64,000 bases of DNA from positions 1-64,000 of the forward strand of contig WACJ01000265.1 of NCBI GenBank assembly GCA_008973525.1, read 5' to 3'. A model generated the notes under the pieces. The model had not been told where the DNA came from. It did no database searches and was given only the letters and a program-made list of their open reading frames with translations. The stretch comes from Stenopsyche tienmushanensis (Eukaryota > Arthropoda > Insecta > Trichoptera > Stenopsychidae). Position numbers and translations under genes: made by a program. The stretch's first letter is position 1; the number at the start of each line of letters is the position of its first letter. Positions 1 through 12,229 of the stretch are shown piece by piece.

Positions 1-1040
1 CGATGTAATATTCTAATGTACGGGATAAACAGGGACGATATGTGGCACATCTTTCCTCATGTGTTATTTATCTTAGATCAATAAGCTTCATCAATTACTC
101 TGTCATTAGCCAAACTAACGAAAACAAAGTGGAGATAAACAAGTGCGAATAGACAAGGGTAGGAATGCAAGTTTCGAAGTCGATCTCGATAGATATTCAG
201 ACAGTTGTCGTCTGGAAGACATTATAGAAAGACGTATGTATAATTAACATTTGTAAGTCCGTTTTAAGATTTCACTGCACTTACCCCAGAACTATCATTT
301 GGTTGGACAAATCTATTAGAAGGAATTGTAATCTTTGTTACAAAAAGATAAGAAAAATTCTCGATCGCCAGGAAGCTGAATCCCGGGACTAGTAAACGTA
401 ATCCCGAAAAAATCGGGATTGAAATTTTTATGTAACAAAAATCGTACACCTCATCAGCACGATGAAGGCTACTAAATCGAGACATTCCCGCCGAAATCTG
501 GACGCTTGGAAACAGTGGCGTAACTACTAATTGACGAGCTTAGGCGACGCCTAGGGGTAGTAACTGTCTAATCTATGTATACGTATACAAAGTACATATA
601 TGTTTATAAAATTGCTATATTAACCTTTCCCTACCGGTGATGTATTTACTACACCTCGACTCTAATAATGGGAATATCGATATGAAATATAATAGATACG
701 GGATTCAGAATTTTTGTATTCCTCCGTAATATAATTACGAATCACATCAAAGTATTATAGTATGTAAGTATTTATCTGGAGCGACGAAAATAAATAATTT
801 GTCGGGAAATCGGGAATTTTGCGAGATTTAGTCCGTGTCTCAGCAGATATGTATTTTATCAGTCACATTGATGGTGTTATACGAAAATGGGGGCTCATGC
901 GGTCATCAACTCGAACTAGCATTTAAATATCTGATGATGACACCTCCAACGAGTTGAGGCTGAGCCTGGCTACCAAAATCAGATCCAGACTAAATGACGA
1001 AACACTCAAAATAATATTTGAATTTCTTCGTCTTTCTTAA
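1..1040. other. No gene seen; AT-rich intergenic DNA
   Basis: No splice-flanked exon or recognisable protein is visible on either strand. The one 73-codon minus-strand frame (264-485) has no family features. Around 375-420 there are runs of a CCCGGGAT/ATCCCG motif that recur at 1810-1890. Around 518-555 a fragment resembles the GTAACTA-containing end of the dispersed repeat described at 26595 and 60895. Confidence 0.5.
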
Positions 1041-1044
1041 ACAA

Positions 1045-1150
1045 GGTCGTAACTAGAGCGTGGCAAAGCAGGCGCTTGCCACAGGCGCAATTGGGCTTGA
1101 GGCGCAAAATGCAGGATACCGACCCGATTGAGAGTTGCACGCGGTTTTTA
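1045..1150 (+). repeat. Partial copy of the GGTCGTAAC dispersed repeat
   Basis: This stretch starts with GGTCGTAACTAGAGCGTGG and continues through a GGGCTTGAGGCGCAAAA block and a CCGACCCGATTGAG block. The same order of blocks is seen at 26595 (plus) and, reversed, at 61100-61262. Only the first part of the repeat is present here. A related GAGGCGCA..CGACCCG segment recurs at 1527-1560. The class of the repeat is unknown. Confidence 0.6.
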
Positions 1151-1589
1151 TTTTACTTGACCATTTTACTCTAAACGCATTAACCTATTGATGGCAGTAT
1201 TATGCAGTCATCTTTGGTATATTGAATAGGTTACATTTGCGTCTTCGTTTGTAGATTCTACTTGCTTATTGCGCCAGATAAGTCTGCATATCTTCTTCGC
1301 AGCACTTCTTATCTTTTCAAGAATAATTGAATAGGATCCTCTGTCACAATAAAAAGGTTGTTAACAAGTACTTCTCATTCCCATTACTCTGAAAATTGAC
1401 TCGAAGTAGTTAACTCCACTGGACAGATAATCGATGTCATTGATTCAAAACAATATGAAATAATAATTGGTTAACGATCTCCACATTTACGGTTATCCAA
1501 TTTACGGGATAATTAGTGCTCCAGACGAGGCGCACAAAAATGTTAAGAGTCGACCCGATTAGGATGCCGGTGAATAGGATGAGGTGGAT

Positions 1590-1720
1590 GGATGTCGAGA
1601 TTTGGCTGCGGGAAGGACGTCATTCTGCAGTCAAGGCTATCCGACGACTCCTTCCGACTCTCGCTTCCTACGCGTCACCACCCAACCAGCAACGTCGATG
1701 TGAGATAAGATTTGAATTAT
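1590..1720 (-). repeat. LTR fragment (same family as 20.3 and 26.0 kb)
   Basis: The segment contains GGCTGCGGGAAGGACG, then AAGGCTATCCGACGACTCC and ACCCAACC, closely matching 20525-20590 in the same orientation. There it is the 5' half of an LTR whose primer-binding site follows on the minus strand. No internal retrotransposon sequence is attached here, so this is a remnant only. Confidence 0.5.
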
Positions 1721-1810
1721 CGGCAAAGACGGTATATTGGGAGGAGGCGGAGCGCAATTTAGATTCTTGCCATGGGCGCATCATACCTTAGTTACGGCTC
1801 TGTTCTTAAA

Positions 1811-3295
1811 CAATTGAAAATCCCGATCCCGGGATCCCGGGACTGATCCCGGGATTGTCTAATGCAATCCAGAAATCCCGGGATCGAAATTTTGGCTCGG
1901 GATTGGAGTCCCTACACACATGTCTGCTAATCAAAATATCACCATATGGTTGATTTTTTTTAAAAATCGTTTTAATGCGTTTTCAACAGCTATATGTATT
2001 TATTTACTGCAATACTCGCTTCTGTAAGAATTTACATTATAAATGTAAATGCGTTATACATCGTCTCACTAAAGATAGGCTCAATCAACAATGGTATTAG
2101 ATATGACAAGATATGGGGATATGATGGCAAAACATATTCCTATTATCAAAGCGTCAATAAGATATCTCAGCTTAAATACGACATCGATGACCCATGAGAT
2201 TTCATAATGCCATAATATAATTGTAGATTTAAATATGACAGCGTGAATTCTCCAGGAAGAATCAATCTTTCAACTCCAGCACGCTGTTCCTGTTGTCCAC
2301 TAATTGAACATCCGCTGATTTTCAAAGGACGAAGCTTTCGTGCAGCGGATGCTGCCACTGGATTATATAGTCGTCAAAATGGCCAGTCACAAAATAGCAA
2401 TATGATTTATACTACGAAAGCTTCAAACTCAACGCCGTAAAATACGGCCGCGGCACGGCACTGCGTTATCCCGAAGATGCGGCCCATAAATTAATTGAAA
2501 CGTTTCACGGGAAGATCAGATTCGTCATGGATAGTGTCTAATGGCCACGAAAACAATTACGCCTTTGTGAGAAGAGCCCAATTGTCACTAAGCCCAAAAA
2601 TGGTCTTCGTCATATCCAACAGGAATTTATCGCCCTTTCCAGACGCACTACATAATTTACAATTTGGCACGTCGACAGCCACGGCGGCATCTCTAATAGG
2701 GACGTCGAAAATTGCTGCAAAAGAGCATTTTGTAAAATGCAGTCTATAAATAGTGGCGATCGGTGTCTGAGGGTGAATAGACATGTTTATCTAAGAGGCT
2801 TCTTATGCTGTTGGGCCGGGGTAGGGCAGGGTGCCTAGCTCGGTAAACAGTTAATTTTATTTACATATACATCTTGGGTATCGCCAGGTCTCTTCAACCT
2901 TTCTATTATTTTCAGCGCAATTCTGCATTTCGAAGTGTAGCCGTGCATTTGAAAGCCAACGGTCCATTTGTTGTTATTTCACACACGTATGCAATTCCCG
3001 TCTATATATAGGCATTGTGGAGTCAAACAGGCGCATATATGCATGCGAGTGCATTTATGCATTTTCAAGTATGAAGATGTCATTCATAATTGGCCACTAT
3101 ACAAACCAGTCTTGAAATAGTCCAAAGGCTTTCCAACGCTATCTGCTTAGAATACGTTAGTGTGCAAAATGACTCAATTATATTCAATCGCCCGAAAGAT
3201 TTATGAATATTGGGAGGGAAGGCTAAATTTATCGAAGAGATTCAGATCGCTTTGGTCTTACATCTACATTTCGGCGATTTCGAGATGAACTTCGT
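1811..3295. other. No gene seen; unassigned DNA with short open frames
   Basis: Frames of 65 to 84 codons (2243-2440, 2495-2749 and 2557-2784 reverse) lack recognisable motifs and splice context. The start (1815-1890) has repeated CCCGGGAT motifs. I see no RNA gene or repeat boundary in the remainder. Confidence 0.4.
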
Positions 3296-3299
3296 AACT

Positions 3300-3455
3300 T
3301 TTTGAGTAGTGAGCAAATTTTAAATCATCATAAACATAGATGCTATATTTGTATATCTGCCACTTATCATACGTATAAATCCACTTATCCTCTCAGGACC
3401 ATCGCATCATGTATAAATTTTGTATATCAATAAATAAATACTGTTGATCTCTCCA
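3300..3455 (+). mobile_element. Truncated TTAA-type MITE (subfamily A)
   Basis: This is the left half of the MITE that is complete at 3510-3870. It begins near TTTTTGAGTAGTGAGC, runs through the GATGCTATATTTGT and CAGGACCATCGCA blocks, and stops just after the AATAAATA block. It lies head-to-tail with the next copy about 55 bp away, so the pair looks like a partial tandem array. Confidence 0.7.
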
Positions 3456-3509
3456 AACTCTACTCCAACTCCTCTACAACTCCAAATTAAGTATTATTTT
3501 TTTGTATTT

Positions 3510-3870
3510 TTAACCTTTTGAGTAGTGAGCTAAACGTTCAAATCCACTTATCTGTCAGGACCGTCGCAGCGTGTATGAAGCTTGTACATACATCAATAAA
3601 CACTCTCGATAGCGCACAGTATTCGGTTATTTCTTAAAGTAAATATACACAATACACTTGAAATCGATTCATTTGGGTTATCATTATTAGTTGATAAATT
3701 TGGGTTAACGATCTATACAATCGTACGATATACGCAAGATACCCTTTCCATCTCTATCTTTCATTCACATCTCCGTCTCTGTCTGTTCAGAACTCATCGT
3801 ATAAGAATGCTCTTTATGAGTCACTGGAATTCGGACACAACATTGTAACTTACCTCTTTGGGGGGGTTAA
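3510..3870 (+). mobile_element. Complete TTAA-type MITE, piggyBac-like, subfamily A
   Basis: The copy is bounded by TTAA at both ends (3510-3513 and 3867-3870). It opens with CCTTTTGAGTAGTGAGC and closes with a C/G-tract preceded by TTACCTCTTTG. TTAA target duplication with CC..GG termini is the hallmark of piggyBac-superfamily insertion, and the 361-bp length without an open frame fits a non-autonomous MITE. The interior has a conserved CTCTGTCTGTTCAGA-like region and an AATCGTACGATATACGCAAG block shared by all copies. Further copies lie at 5874, 6229, 8521, 11723, 18160, 18421, 23441, 29615 and 62286. The superfamily assignment rests on TTAA and end structure only. Confidence 0.8.
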
Positions 3871-5873
3871 TGATACTAATTTAATGCTATGTTAATTACC
3901 AATATTAAAATTTATTCGCAATACAAATATTGAATATTATAGCTATTTTGTTACATTGCGATTGAAAGCACACGATTAACCAATGATGATTTTAACGATC
4001 TTAAATCATACGCGAAAACGTTAACCCTCTGAGTGTTAAGAAACGATACAAGCACAAGACACAAATAAGCGCATAACAGCCATTAGGTGATTTTTAAACT
4101 ATGCATTCCATCTTGGCACAGTATAATGAAACATATGACTTTATCATACAGAAGGACAGGATTTATCCGACAGGCTTGATGTCTGTATTTATGATATTTG
4201 AATGAAATGTTGGCTTGAGCGCAATTTTGACGACATATTTAAGTTGACGACGTCTGCTTTTTTTGTGAGACTCGAGTCTTTTAACCATTAGGGTCGAGAC
4301 AAACAGCCGACTAGATCTTTGTCGCCTTCCTGAACAAACATCCCAGGGGATTTGTAATTTTTAATTTAAAAAACATTGCAGCGAACAACATTCACGCCAT
4401 CGTTTCGACATCGAGTCCCTCAGAAATGAACATCCCCTGTATTTATATGGACAAAATTATAGTTCTGAGCGTCTGCCATCGTCGATTGTGGAATCCTTTT
4501 TAGGGATCATGAGGTCAAGTCTTGGCGGACGTGAATAGGAATCACAATTTTTACAAGAAGTTTTACATCGTCCCCTATGCCACCACCGTCGGGAATGGAG
4601 CTCGCTCGTACGTTCACGTACACTCAAATTCCATATAAGGGTAGTTGCGAGTGCTATTTATTGCCCATCCTCAAGGCGAAATGTCTTGTAACATACCTCA
4701 GCCTAACACAATAAAGCTTTTAGTGCCTCTGGGGTCCGAAACCGTGTTCCCGCCGGGACAAAAATCTATTCAGGTACCATTAGTATTTTTCACATTGGGT
4801 CGACCTATCCATTCAGGATACCTTCCAGCTCTAATACGATTACTCCGGATTACGCAACTTTCTCTTGTCATATCCATTCATCGCACAATAACACCAAATT
4901 AAGACTTAATAAATACCCATTTTATCCCTTATCGTATATTATAAATGACGAGGAAGTCTTTTATGCTTACTGCTGCAGGTGACTCGGAAGTCTACATAGA
5001 AACTTGCAAGAAGATTAGTGCCCATTCAGAATACTTAGACCCAAAGGATCTTCACTCGATTAAAAAAATATTAATATTATTCCTCGACATTCAATGTTTG
5101 GATATCTTCTTCATCGTTTTATTATTCATGGCTGAGAATCGGCATGTCATAGAACTCAGAATTAATAGTCTTTATTGTTATTGTGCTATTAAAATGTTGC
5201 TGCAGTCGCAAAGCAATGAAGATGAAAAGCACTGATGTCTGCATCAGATTTATTGTTATTTATCATACATTGAAGCTTTTAACTTCCATCTAAAAATCGC
5301 ATTTAATTCATGCATTCATTCTCTATTTAGGCTACAATTCTATATTTTATCTCTAAAATAACTTTCAAGGGAACGTATTAAAAGCTACATTATAAAATCC
5401 TTAGGATTAATTTATTATAATCCATATTATATTATCTACATTTTTAATTCTGAGCTAAATACATATCAATTATTTAGTTTTAGAGGAGAGGAAGGAAGAA
5501 ATGTAACTTTCAAAAATAAGAGAAATGACGGCCAACGCCTTTGAAAACGGAATTGGTAGAGGGTCCGTCAAAAGAGTCTCGCAGCTGGAGTCTCTCTCTC
5601 CCTCTCTTCGAAACGGTACATACAAATCTTAAGCAGATCAGTTATCTTACATCTATTTTTCTGATCATCATCTTCGGATCTCTTTTGGATTTGACGTGCT
5701 ATCGTAGAACCAACGTCGAGTTGGGTGCAGCCTTATGAAGTCAATTCCATTCTATTTATAAGAACAGTGTATTTTTACACGATTTTTATAAATATTATTA
5801 AATTAATAAATATACAACTTAATACTACTATAATAATTTTAAAGTAACATTTATTATTCTGCATCTCTTATTT
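3871..5873. other. No confident gene; AT-rich DNA
   Basis: Two plus-strand frames of 85 and 96 codons (4645-4902, 4945-5235) are open but lack domain features, and the regions around them do not give a chain of exons. Nothing else is recognisable. Confidence 0.4.
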
Positions 5874-6228
5874 TTAACCCTTTGAGTAGTGAGCTAATTA
5901 AAATCATCATAAACCTAGATGCTATATTAGCTTGTTCGCCAGTTATCGTCGTAAAAATCCCTTTATCGCTCAGGACCATCGCAGCGTATATGAAGCTTGT
6001 ACATAAATAAATAAACACTATCGATAGTATACAATACTCGGTCATTTTTTTGCGTATACATAAACAATACACTTGAAATCGATTCCTTATATCATTCTTA
6101 GTCGATAATATTGGGATTGACGATCAATACAATCGTACGATGTACGCAAGATACTCTCTCCGTCTCTGTTTCTCTCCAAACTCAACGTGCAAGACACTCT
6201 CCGTTTCTGTCTGTGTCCGAGCTCTCGA
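5874..6228 (+). mobile_element. TTAA-type MITE, subfamily A, 3' end missing
   Basis: The copy begins with TTAACCCTTTGAGTAGTGAG and follows the subfamily A order through TGAAATCGATTCC and the CTCTCTCCGTCTCTG tract. It ends at GTCCGAGCTCTCG without the closing GGGGTTAA. The next copy starts immediately at 6229, so the two are fused head-to-tail with loss of the junction end. Confidence 0.75.
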
Positions 6229-6349
6229 CCCTTAGACTAGTGAGCTAATTTAAAATCTTCACAAAGTTAGATGCTATATTTGTATGTCCGCCACTTATCA
6301 TCCGTATAAATCCACTTATCTCTCGGGACCGTCGCAGCGTGTATAAAGC
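6229..6349 (+). mobile_element. Truncated TTAA-type MITE fused to the previous copy
   Basis: It starts with ACCCTTAGACTAGTGAGC, matches the left third of subfamily A up to CGCAGCGTGTATAAAGC, and then stops at a perfect inverted repeat (6334-6372). No right end is present. Confidence 0.7.
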
Positions 6350-6372
6350 TTGTATAGCTTTATACACGCTGC
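6334..6372. repeat. Perfect 16-bp inverted repeat at a MITE breakpoint
   Basis: The left arm (6334-6349, GCAGCGTGTATAAAGC) and right arm (6357-6372) are exact reverse complements, separated by a 7-nt loop. The left arm is normal MITE sequence; the right arm is an inverted duplicate of it. This is what a foldback or template-switch event at the truncation point would leave. Confidence 0.85.
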
Positions 6373-6628
6373 CGCAGTTTCCCTGCCGCACCCTGACGTC
6401 ATTGCTTAAAATTGCAAAGTTGCAAAGTTTCGTCAATTTGGCCTTCAATGAGCTTTTTGGCGATTAACAGCGTCTGAAAAAAATCAGGCAAGTCTTCAAT
6501 TCAAACGTCAAATGGATTGTGTGACCAAACTTATTTAGATATATCTTGTCGAATTAAATTACGCTGTTAAATCCTAGATTTAGTCTCTGCAATTATCAAA
6601 AGCAAAAACAATTTTCCTTGTGTTTCAC

Positions 6629-6922
6629 TTAATTGCTCAATGGGTCCAACCACAATGTGACTGTGCTGATTTGCAGCTTACTAAGTAAATTTACAGCCTG
6701 AACAATAACGATATCAAAATCTTCTGAAAAGTCCTTTGAAGCAAGGTTTACCCTATAGAGAAGACATGCAACCGTTTTAACTATACTTGTCTTCTTTTGT
6801 ACCCAGAAGCCTCGATGTGCTCCAAGCATTGATGGCGCACAATAAATACAGATGTTTGACGTTGATTTCAAAACAAATTTAGAAGAATAGTCTATCAGAT
6901 TTTCCATCAGTCCATCGTCCAT
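6629..6922 (-). pseudogene. hAT-like transposase fragment (ZBED/GTF2IRD2-like)
   Basis: A 97-codon minus-strand frame has the order typical of the middle of this hAT group: a CxxxAPSMLGAHRGF-like motif (family form: DGAPxMxGRxxGF), then CLLYRVNLASKDFSEDF (family form: HCxxHRxxLASKxLP), then a VNLLSK-like stretch. The catalytic context before and after is missing and the frame is short, so this is a fossil. No terminal repeats or 8-bp target duplication were found. Assignment rests on motif recall alone. Confidence 0.55.
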
Positions 6923-6924
6923 CA

Positions 6925-8520
6925 GACAGACTTGTTGGACAGAATAAACAGCCTCATTTCTAGTATCAAGACTCCTTCTTCATCAAAAGCAATGATTGAA
7001 ACCAACACACCAAAGCACCACGGCAAAACTGCTTGTGGAGCATTGAGTTAAGAAGGCATTGCTGTTGTTCCTTATTTTCGGCATGTTCCATGAATTATGC
7101 AATGAAGCAATTCAATTCTAATGGATTTTGTGTTTGAAATACCTTATTGTTTTGGCGCATTGGTGGTAAGATTTAAGCGAATTAAAGATTTCGCTAATTT
7201 AAAACGTTCCGAACAATTTATGGCGCAGATGGTGCAAGATATGAGTCATTGTGGTTTTGTCCAACAGTGCATAAAATTAATACCTCTACAATATGCACAC
7301 AGTGGAACAATTAGTAGTCTGTCGGGGAAGATATCAAACAACCGTTTGTTTACATCTGAAATGCAACCGGTCTTTAGCAACTGGGTCGCCGTTCAGCACC
7401 ATTGACTAAGATTTGCCAGATGTGTCATCTGTGAGTGATGGTCCAGGACCAGCGTTAGATATTGTAACCATATGTCAACCGACCCAAGCCGAGGGTCACA
7501 TGACTTATTGACGGAGACGCCTCAGGCTGCGAGGGGAGATGAAAGGAAGATAAGGCGGAGGGATCGATGAGCATTTTTCAATTTTGGTAAGTACAGTCTG
7601 CGGCAAGATTTATTGCGTCCAAATTTCAGCAGGATAACGACGCTTTGAATGCTTCCCCTGCGCATCAGGTCGCGGATGCCGGTTTTCGTAGACATAAATC
7701 GTATGCAATTTGGTTGTTTCTAAATCTGAGAGCGGATGCTGCGATCGATCTCGCGATGTTATTATTGCATCAGGGTTAATAGAACATATGTACGATCAAT
7801 CATCGTCCGGATAAAAAAGGTAACGTCGTCAAGTTCCTGTTTTCATCGCCAGACAGTTGACAAGCCATGTCATATGAAATGGAAAGATGATAAACGACCT
7901 CAGCTGGAAATGTCTTAAGAGTCGATGATAGTTCCACTTGATCCGATGCGATGAACTCCAGCCATTGTTTCGGAAGACATCCACCGGCATTGTGTTTTAA
8001 AAGCAATCACAACATCCAAGCACCCAAACATAAATAGCACCAACGGAATCACATCTCAAGTCATACTTTTTAGCTTTATTCTTCAAAAACTCATTCATTG
8101 TTCATGTTTTAATAAGCCAACCGAAAAGTGGGAACGTCGGTGGATCTTCACACGAATTTCGGGCAATGCTGCCACACCTCTTCATATTTACATAATTTGT
8201 TGTAATTCCATACGGACCCTCAATTACAATAATGTGTTCAGACCACCAGGACTCCATTTAAATTCGGCAGAATAGGAAGCCGACGTCGTGATTTCATTAT
8301 GCCATACCGGCAGGGTTACAAACCAGAATGGTTATAGACGACGATTAAAACAGGATGTTAAACGATCGTCGCAATTAACCTTCCTCGTGTTTATTAATAC
8401 TCCTGTGGTAGGGCGCATCAATTATAAAAATGACTCGGGAAATCATGGAAAGGTAATAAATACTATTAATCCTTTAATATACGAGACAAGCGTGAGAAGA
8501 TAGATTTAACTTCTAAGCAA
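6925..8520. other. No gene seen
   Basis: The flank above the hAT fragment (6925-7080) may be further decayed hAT sequence. Frames at 7121-7405 (94 codons) and 8288-8503 (71 codons) are unrecognised and lack splice signals that would link them. Nothing else can be supported. Confidence 0.35.
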
Positions 8521-8904
8521 TTAACCCCTTAAAGAGGTAAGACATAGAGTTGTGTCTGAATTCCAATGGTTCAGAAAGAGCATTCTTGCATGTTGAGCTC
8601 GGGGACAGACAGAAACGGAGAATGTCTTGCACGTTGAGTTTGGAGAGAAACAGAGACGGAGAGAGTATCTTGCGTACATCGTACGATTGTATTGATAGTC
8701 AATCCAAATTTATTGACTAATAATGATATGTGAATGATATAATGAATCGATCGCAAAAAAATGACCGAATTTATGCACAAGCTTCATACACGCTGCGACG
8801 ATCCTGACAGATAAGTGGATATGTACGACGATAATTGGCGAACAAGGTAATATAGCATCTAAATTTATGATGATTTTAAATTAGCTCACTACTCAAAAGG
8901 TTAA
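8521..8904 (-). mobile_element. Complete TTAA-type MITE, subfamily A, reverse orientation
   Basis: TTAA lies at both ends (8521-8524, 8901-8904). Read in reverse, the copy begins CCTTTTGAGTAGTGAGC and ends GACTTACCTCTTTAAGGGG before the TTAA, which is the cleanest statement of the right terminus in the window. Length is 384 bp and there is no coding potential. It serves as the reference copy for judging the truncated relatives. Confidence 0.8.
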
Positions 8905-11720
8905 ATATTTAATCAAATGTCTCAAAAAAATACTCAAAAAATCTGTTTATGTCCTTATTTTAATAAAATGACATTATACTTTTTTTCTTCATAAAACGAA
9001 ATATTCGTCGAGGAATCATTCCACAGATTCCCAAATTCATCCTACAGTTCATCGGGAATTTAGCCACATTAAGGAATGCAGAGAATCGTAACAATGCGAT
9101 TTCTTCTCACGAAAAGTCAAGGAAGTGGCAGTAAAATTCCAATCCTCAATTAAGATTCTTATTAAATTCACATTAAGATTACACTTTAGAGTTTTTCAAA
9201 TAAGACAATCTTATAAGAAACATTTTTCCGCGACAAATTTGAGTAAAAATTTTAAATTGACTTATTTACTTGATCTTTCCATTTTTCAGGTAACATTAAG
9301 ACCTCATCTGATCTTCGTTCTTAAATGAGGCAATACTTCCAATCTATTCAAATCTATTTAAATCAGGTCAAATTCTGACCATAGTGTGCCAGAGATCCTA
9401 TTCCTATAAGAGAACTCAGGACAATATTTGGTGACAAAATGCATGATAGATTTACCTTCGATTGCTCCTTCATTCCTTGTTAATTTACCCAAGAACTTTT
9501 ATTTCTGGATTATCATAGTGTAACATTTAATATCGCCAAAAAAATGCAGATAAACTTACAAACCCTAGTTTAGAATTTACTCAACGTCTTTAAGTCATCC
9601 TTGCATAATCTGTATTTATGTATATAAAAATCAATGTATGTTTGTTTGTTACGTATACGTTCTTATACCATTCATCTGATAGCTATGAAACTTTGGTGAG
9701 TTATTGTATGCATACCTATAAACATTTTAAAACTAGTACAACTATTGTTTGTGTACGGATTTTTTTTAATGAGACGTTTCGCAGATGCATCGTGCTGTAT
9801 TCGTACACGCATATTATTCTTCATAGTTGGTTTCAAAGGATGTGTCCTTTAGTTTTTCTTCCAAGTATAATTGATTACATTTTCGACTCAAAAATAAGAT
9901 AGAAATTGACAATATTAATATTAATCTAGGATATATGCATATCTTGCTGAAAATCTGGAGGAATCGTTTTGATTTATCATTCAGTGGGTGGTTAATGCTT
10001 GGGGTGAAAATTTTGAAAAAAAAAAATTCACCATAGCATCTTTAACTTACATAATAGTTCAAAATAGGCTTATTTTGCCTATTTTATGCCATATTTATGC
10101 CATATTTTAAATCTATTTCTATTAGGTAACCGATATAAATGTTTGGGACTAAACCTAAATGAAAAACAACTGTTCGAAGTTGAAGTAAAATTCATTAGTT
10201 AAGTGAATATTTGAACCCAGATCAGAACATTGCAGTTGTGAATTTGGCACGTATCTTTTGATTTAAAATATTTTAGCTGGAATCGTCTGAAGAACAATCA
10301 AAGTTTGAGATCAATCATCCCATTTTGATCAACATTATTTGTAGATATAAATTCAAAGTTAGCTTTTCACCAGAATAACAAAATAATAATTCTTCTTCAG
10401 CGTCCATCGGGTGTTAAATTTCATCGCTTGTGAAGTTCAAAAGCTGTTGAATTTTGAGCACTTCGTTTAAATAGAAATAACTTCATTTCGAGCTCACATT
10501 CTAATTTGAAAAAGTTAGTGAGTCTCGGTAAATTTATCACAAGGAAAAAATACACCTTACTATCATTATAATTAAATTATTTTTCTCGACATTTATCTGC
10601 TTTGGTCGGGATGGACCAACAACGCCCACTTCTTAATGAACACATCTTCGGCCATAAAGTTCATGTCTTCGTGTAAAACATATTTCACACCTATGTAACG
10701 ACCCAAGGCACGGGGTGCAGTCAAATTGTAACGGCGGAACACTTCAATGAAAGCACTCCATCTTGAGATTAAAAAAGAGTAAATATTTATACTTGTATAA
10801 ATAAAAAACGCTATTAGTTAGCACCGAGCCATAAAGCTTCATATGCTGACAATTTGATAATTGAACTCCAGCGGTCAACGTGGGCTGTTCTGATATGAAC
10901 CGTCGAAGCCTTCAAATGACAAGGGCGCTTCGGATGTCCACTATCTGCAATATAAAAATAACTCTTGTCGAAGTTCTGTTATTGTTCGTCTTTGTCTGGG
11001 TGGTCTTCATTCTTCAGACAGAGCCGTTTGTATCTTGTTTGCCTTAAAACTTATCTCATATTAAGGCAATAAATCCTGAGACAACACCAATAATGCCCTT
11101 ACGCCTTTATTTACATAAAGTCAATGTGGAAATGTTGTAAGGAACACTTTTAACAGAATAAATTAAGAGTTCACCGAGGGCCGACATAAAGCGATATGTG
11201 GGAGAATTGATTGCTTGGATGATGCAAATATATGTGCGATCGAAGAGTGAGAGCTTTTTTGGCACGCGGCAAAGCTGTAATCGATAAGCCATCAAATATG
11301 GATGAAAATTAAGTGTGTCGATGTAAATGTAGTTAGCATGCGTGTCTAGACTCGCTCTGTACCCATCTCCAACTCGGACAGTATAAACGGGTAATAAACC
11401 ATAGTGAAATTTTAAGGACAGTTCCACCTTTATTTTCCGATATTCAAATATTCACGTTGAAGAAATTGTACTGGATTATCATTTTTTAGACTACGACGAC
11501 CTCTAAAGACGAGAGTGATGTAGTGAGAATAGTGAACTGAATAATTGTATATTTCGGCATTAAATTAAAATATACAAAGTTGTTTTTTTTGTCCACAAGT
11601 AGTTTACGTCAATTATTGCTAAATAAACGTCATCTACTTTCGTTACAATGAGGTTAGGGGTTCGGTAGACGTTGCTAAAATTGAAGCGCGGAAACTTGAT
11701 TTGAAGTATTGCAACTTTCT
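8905..11720. other. No gene seen; contains one dispersed repeat copy
   Basis: No recognisable gene. A dispersed repeat lies at 9615-9790. The minus-strand frame at 11107-11427 (106 codons) has no recognised motif and no matching neighbours. Confidence 0.4.
9615..9790 (+). repeat. Dispersed TATAAAAATCAATGT repeat
   Basis: It opens with TATATAAAAATCAATGTATG, passes a CCATTCATCTGATAG..GAAACTTTG block, then a TTGTTTGTGTACGGATTTTTT block and GAGACGTTTCGCAGATGCA. The same order is found at 46615-46810 and in reverse at 62685-63000. The class is unknown. Repeats of this kind are common near insect rolling-circle elements, but no Helitron terminus is visible. Confidence 0.6.
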
Positions 11721-11722
11721 TG

Positions 11723-12066
11723 CTAATTTAAAATCATCAAAATCTTATATGCTTTATTTGCTTGTTCGCCACTTATCGTCATACAAATCCAATTATCTGC
11801 CAGAACCACAATAGCGTGTATGAAACATGTACATAAATAAATAAACATTGTCGTTAACACACAATATTCGGTATTTTCTTCAAGTAAACATAAATAATAC
11901 ACTTGAAATCGATTCATTATATCATTCACATATCATTATAAGTCGATAAATTTGGATTGACGATCTATATGATGTACGCAAGATACTCTCTCCGTCTCTG
12001 TTTCTCTCCAAACTCAACGTGCAAGACACTCTCCGTCTCTGTTTGTCCCCGAGCTCAACATGTAAG
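11723..12066 (+). mobile_element. TTAA-type MITE, subfamily A, both ends damaged
   Basis: The copy starts inside the left end at GCTAATTTAAAATCATC and follows the family through the CTCTCTCCGTCTCTG tract to GAGCTCAACATGTAAGAAT. The terminal TTAA boxes are absent. It abuts unrelated AT-rich DNA on the right. Confidence 0.7.
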
Positions 12067-12229
12067 AATAAGAAGAAGTAAAGAAATAATAGATAAGAAT
12101 AAGAAATAAAGCCAATAAAAAATAACATAGGCCGTGTTACAGATCACAGTAAGCACGAGCGTGATCATATGAACACGCAATTTTATATTTTTTAAATATT
12201 TGCATATAATAAAAGTACCTTTTTTGCGA

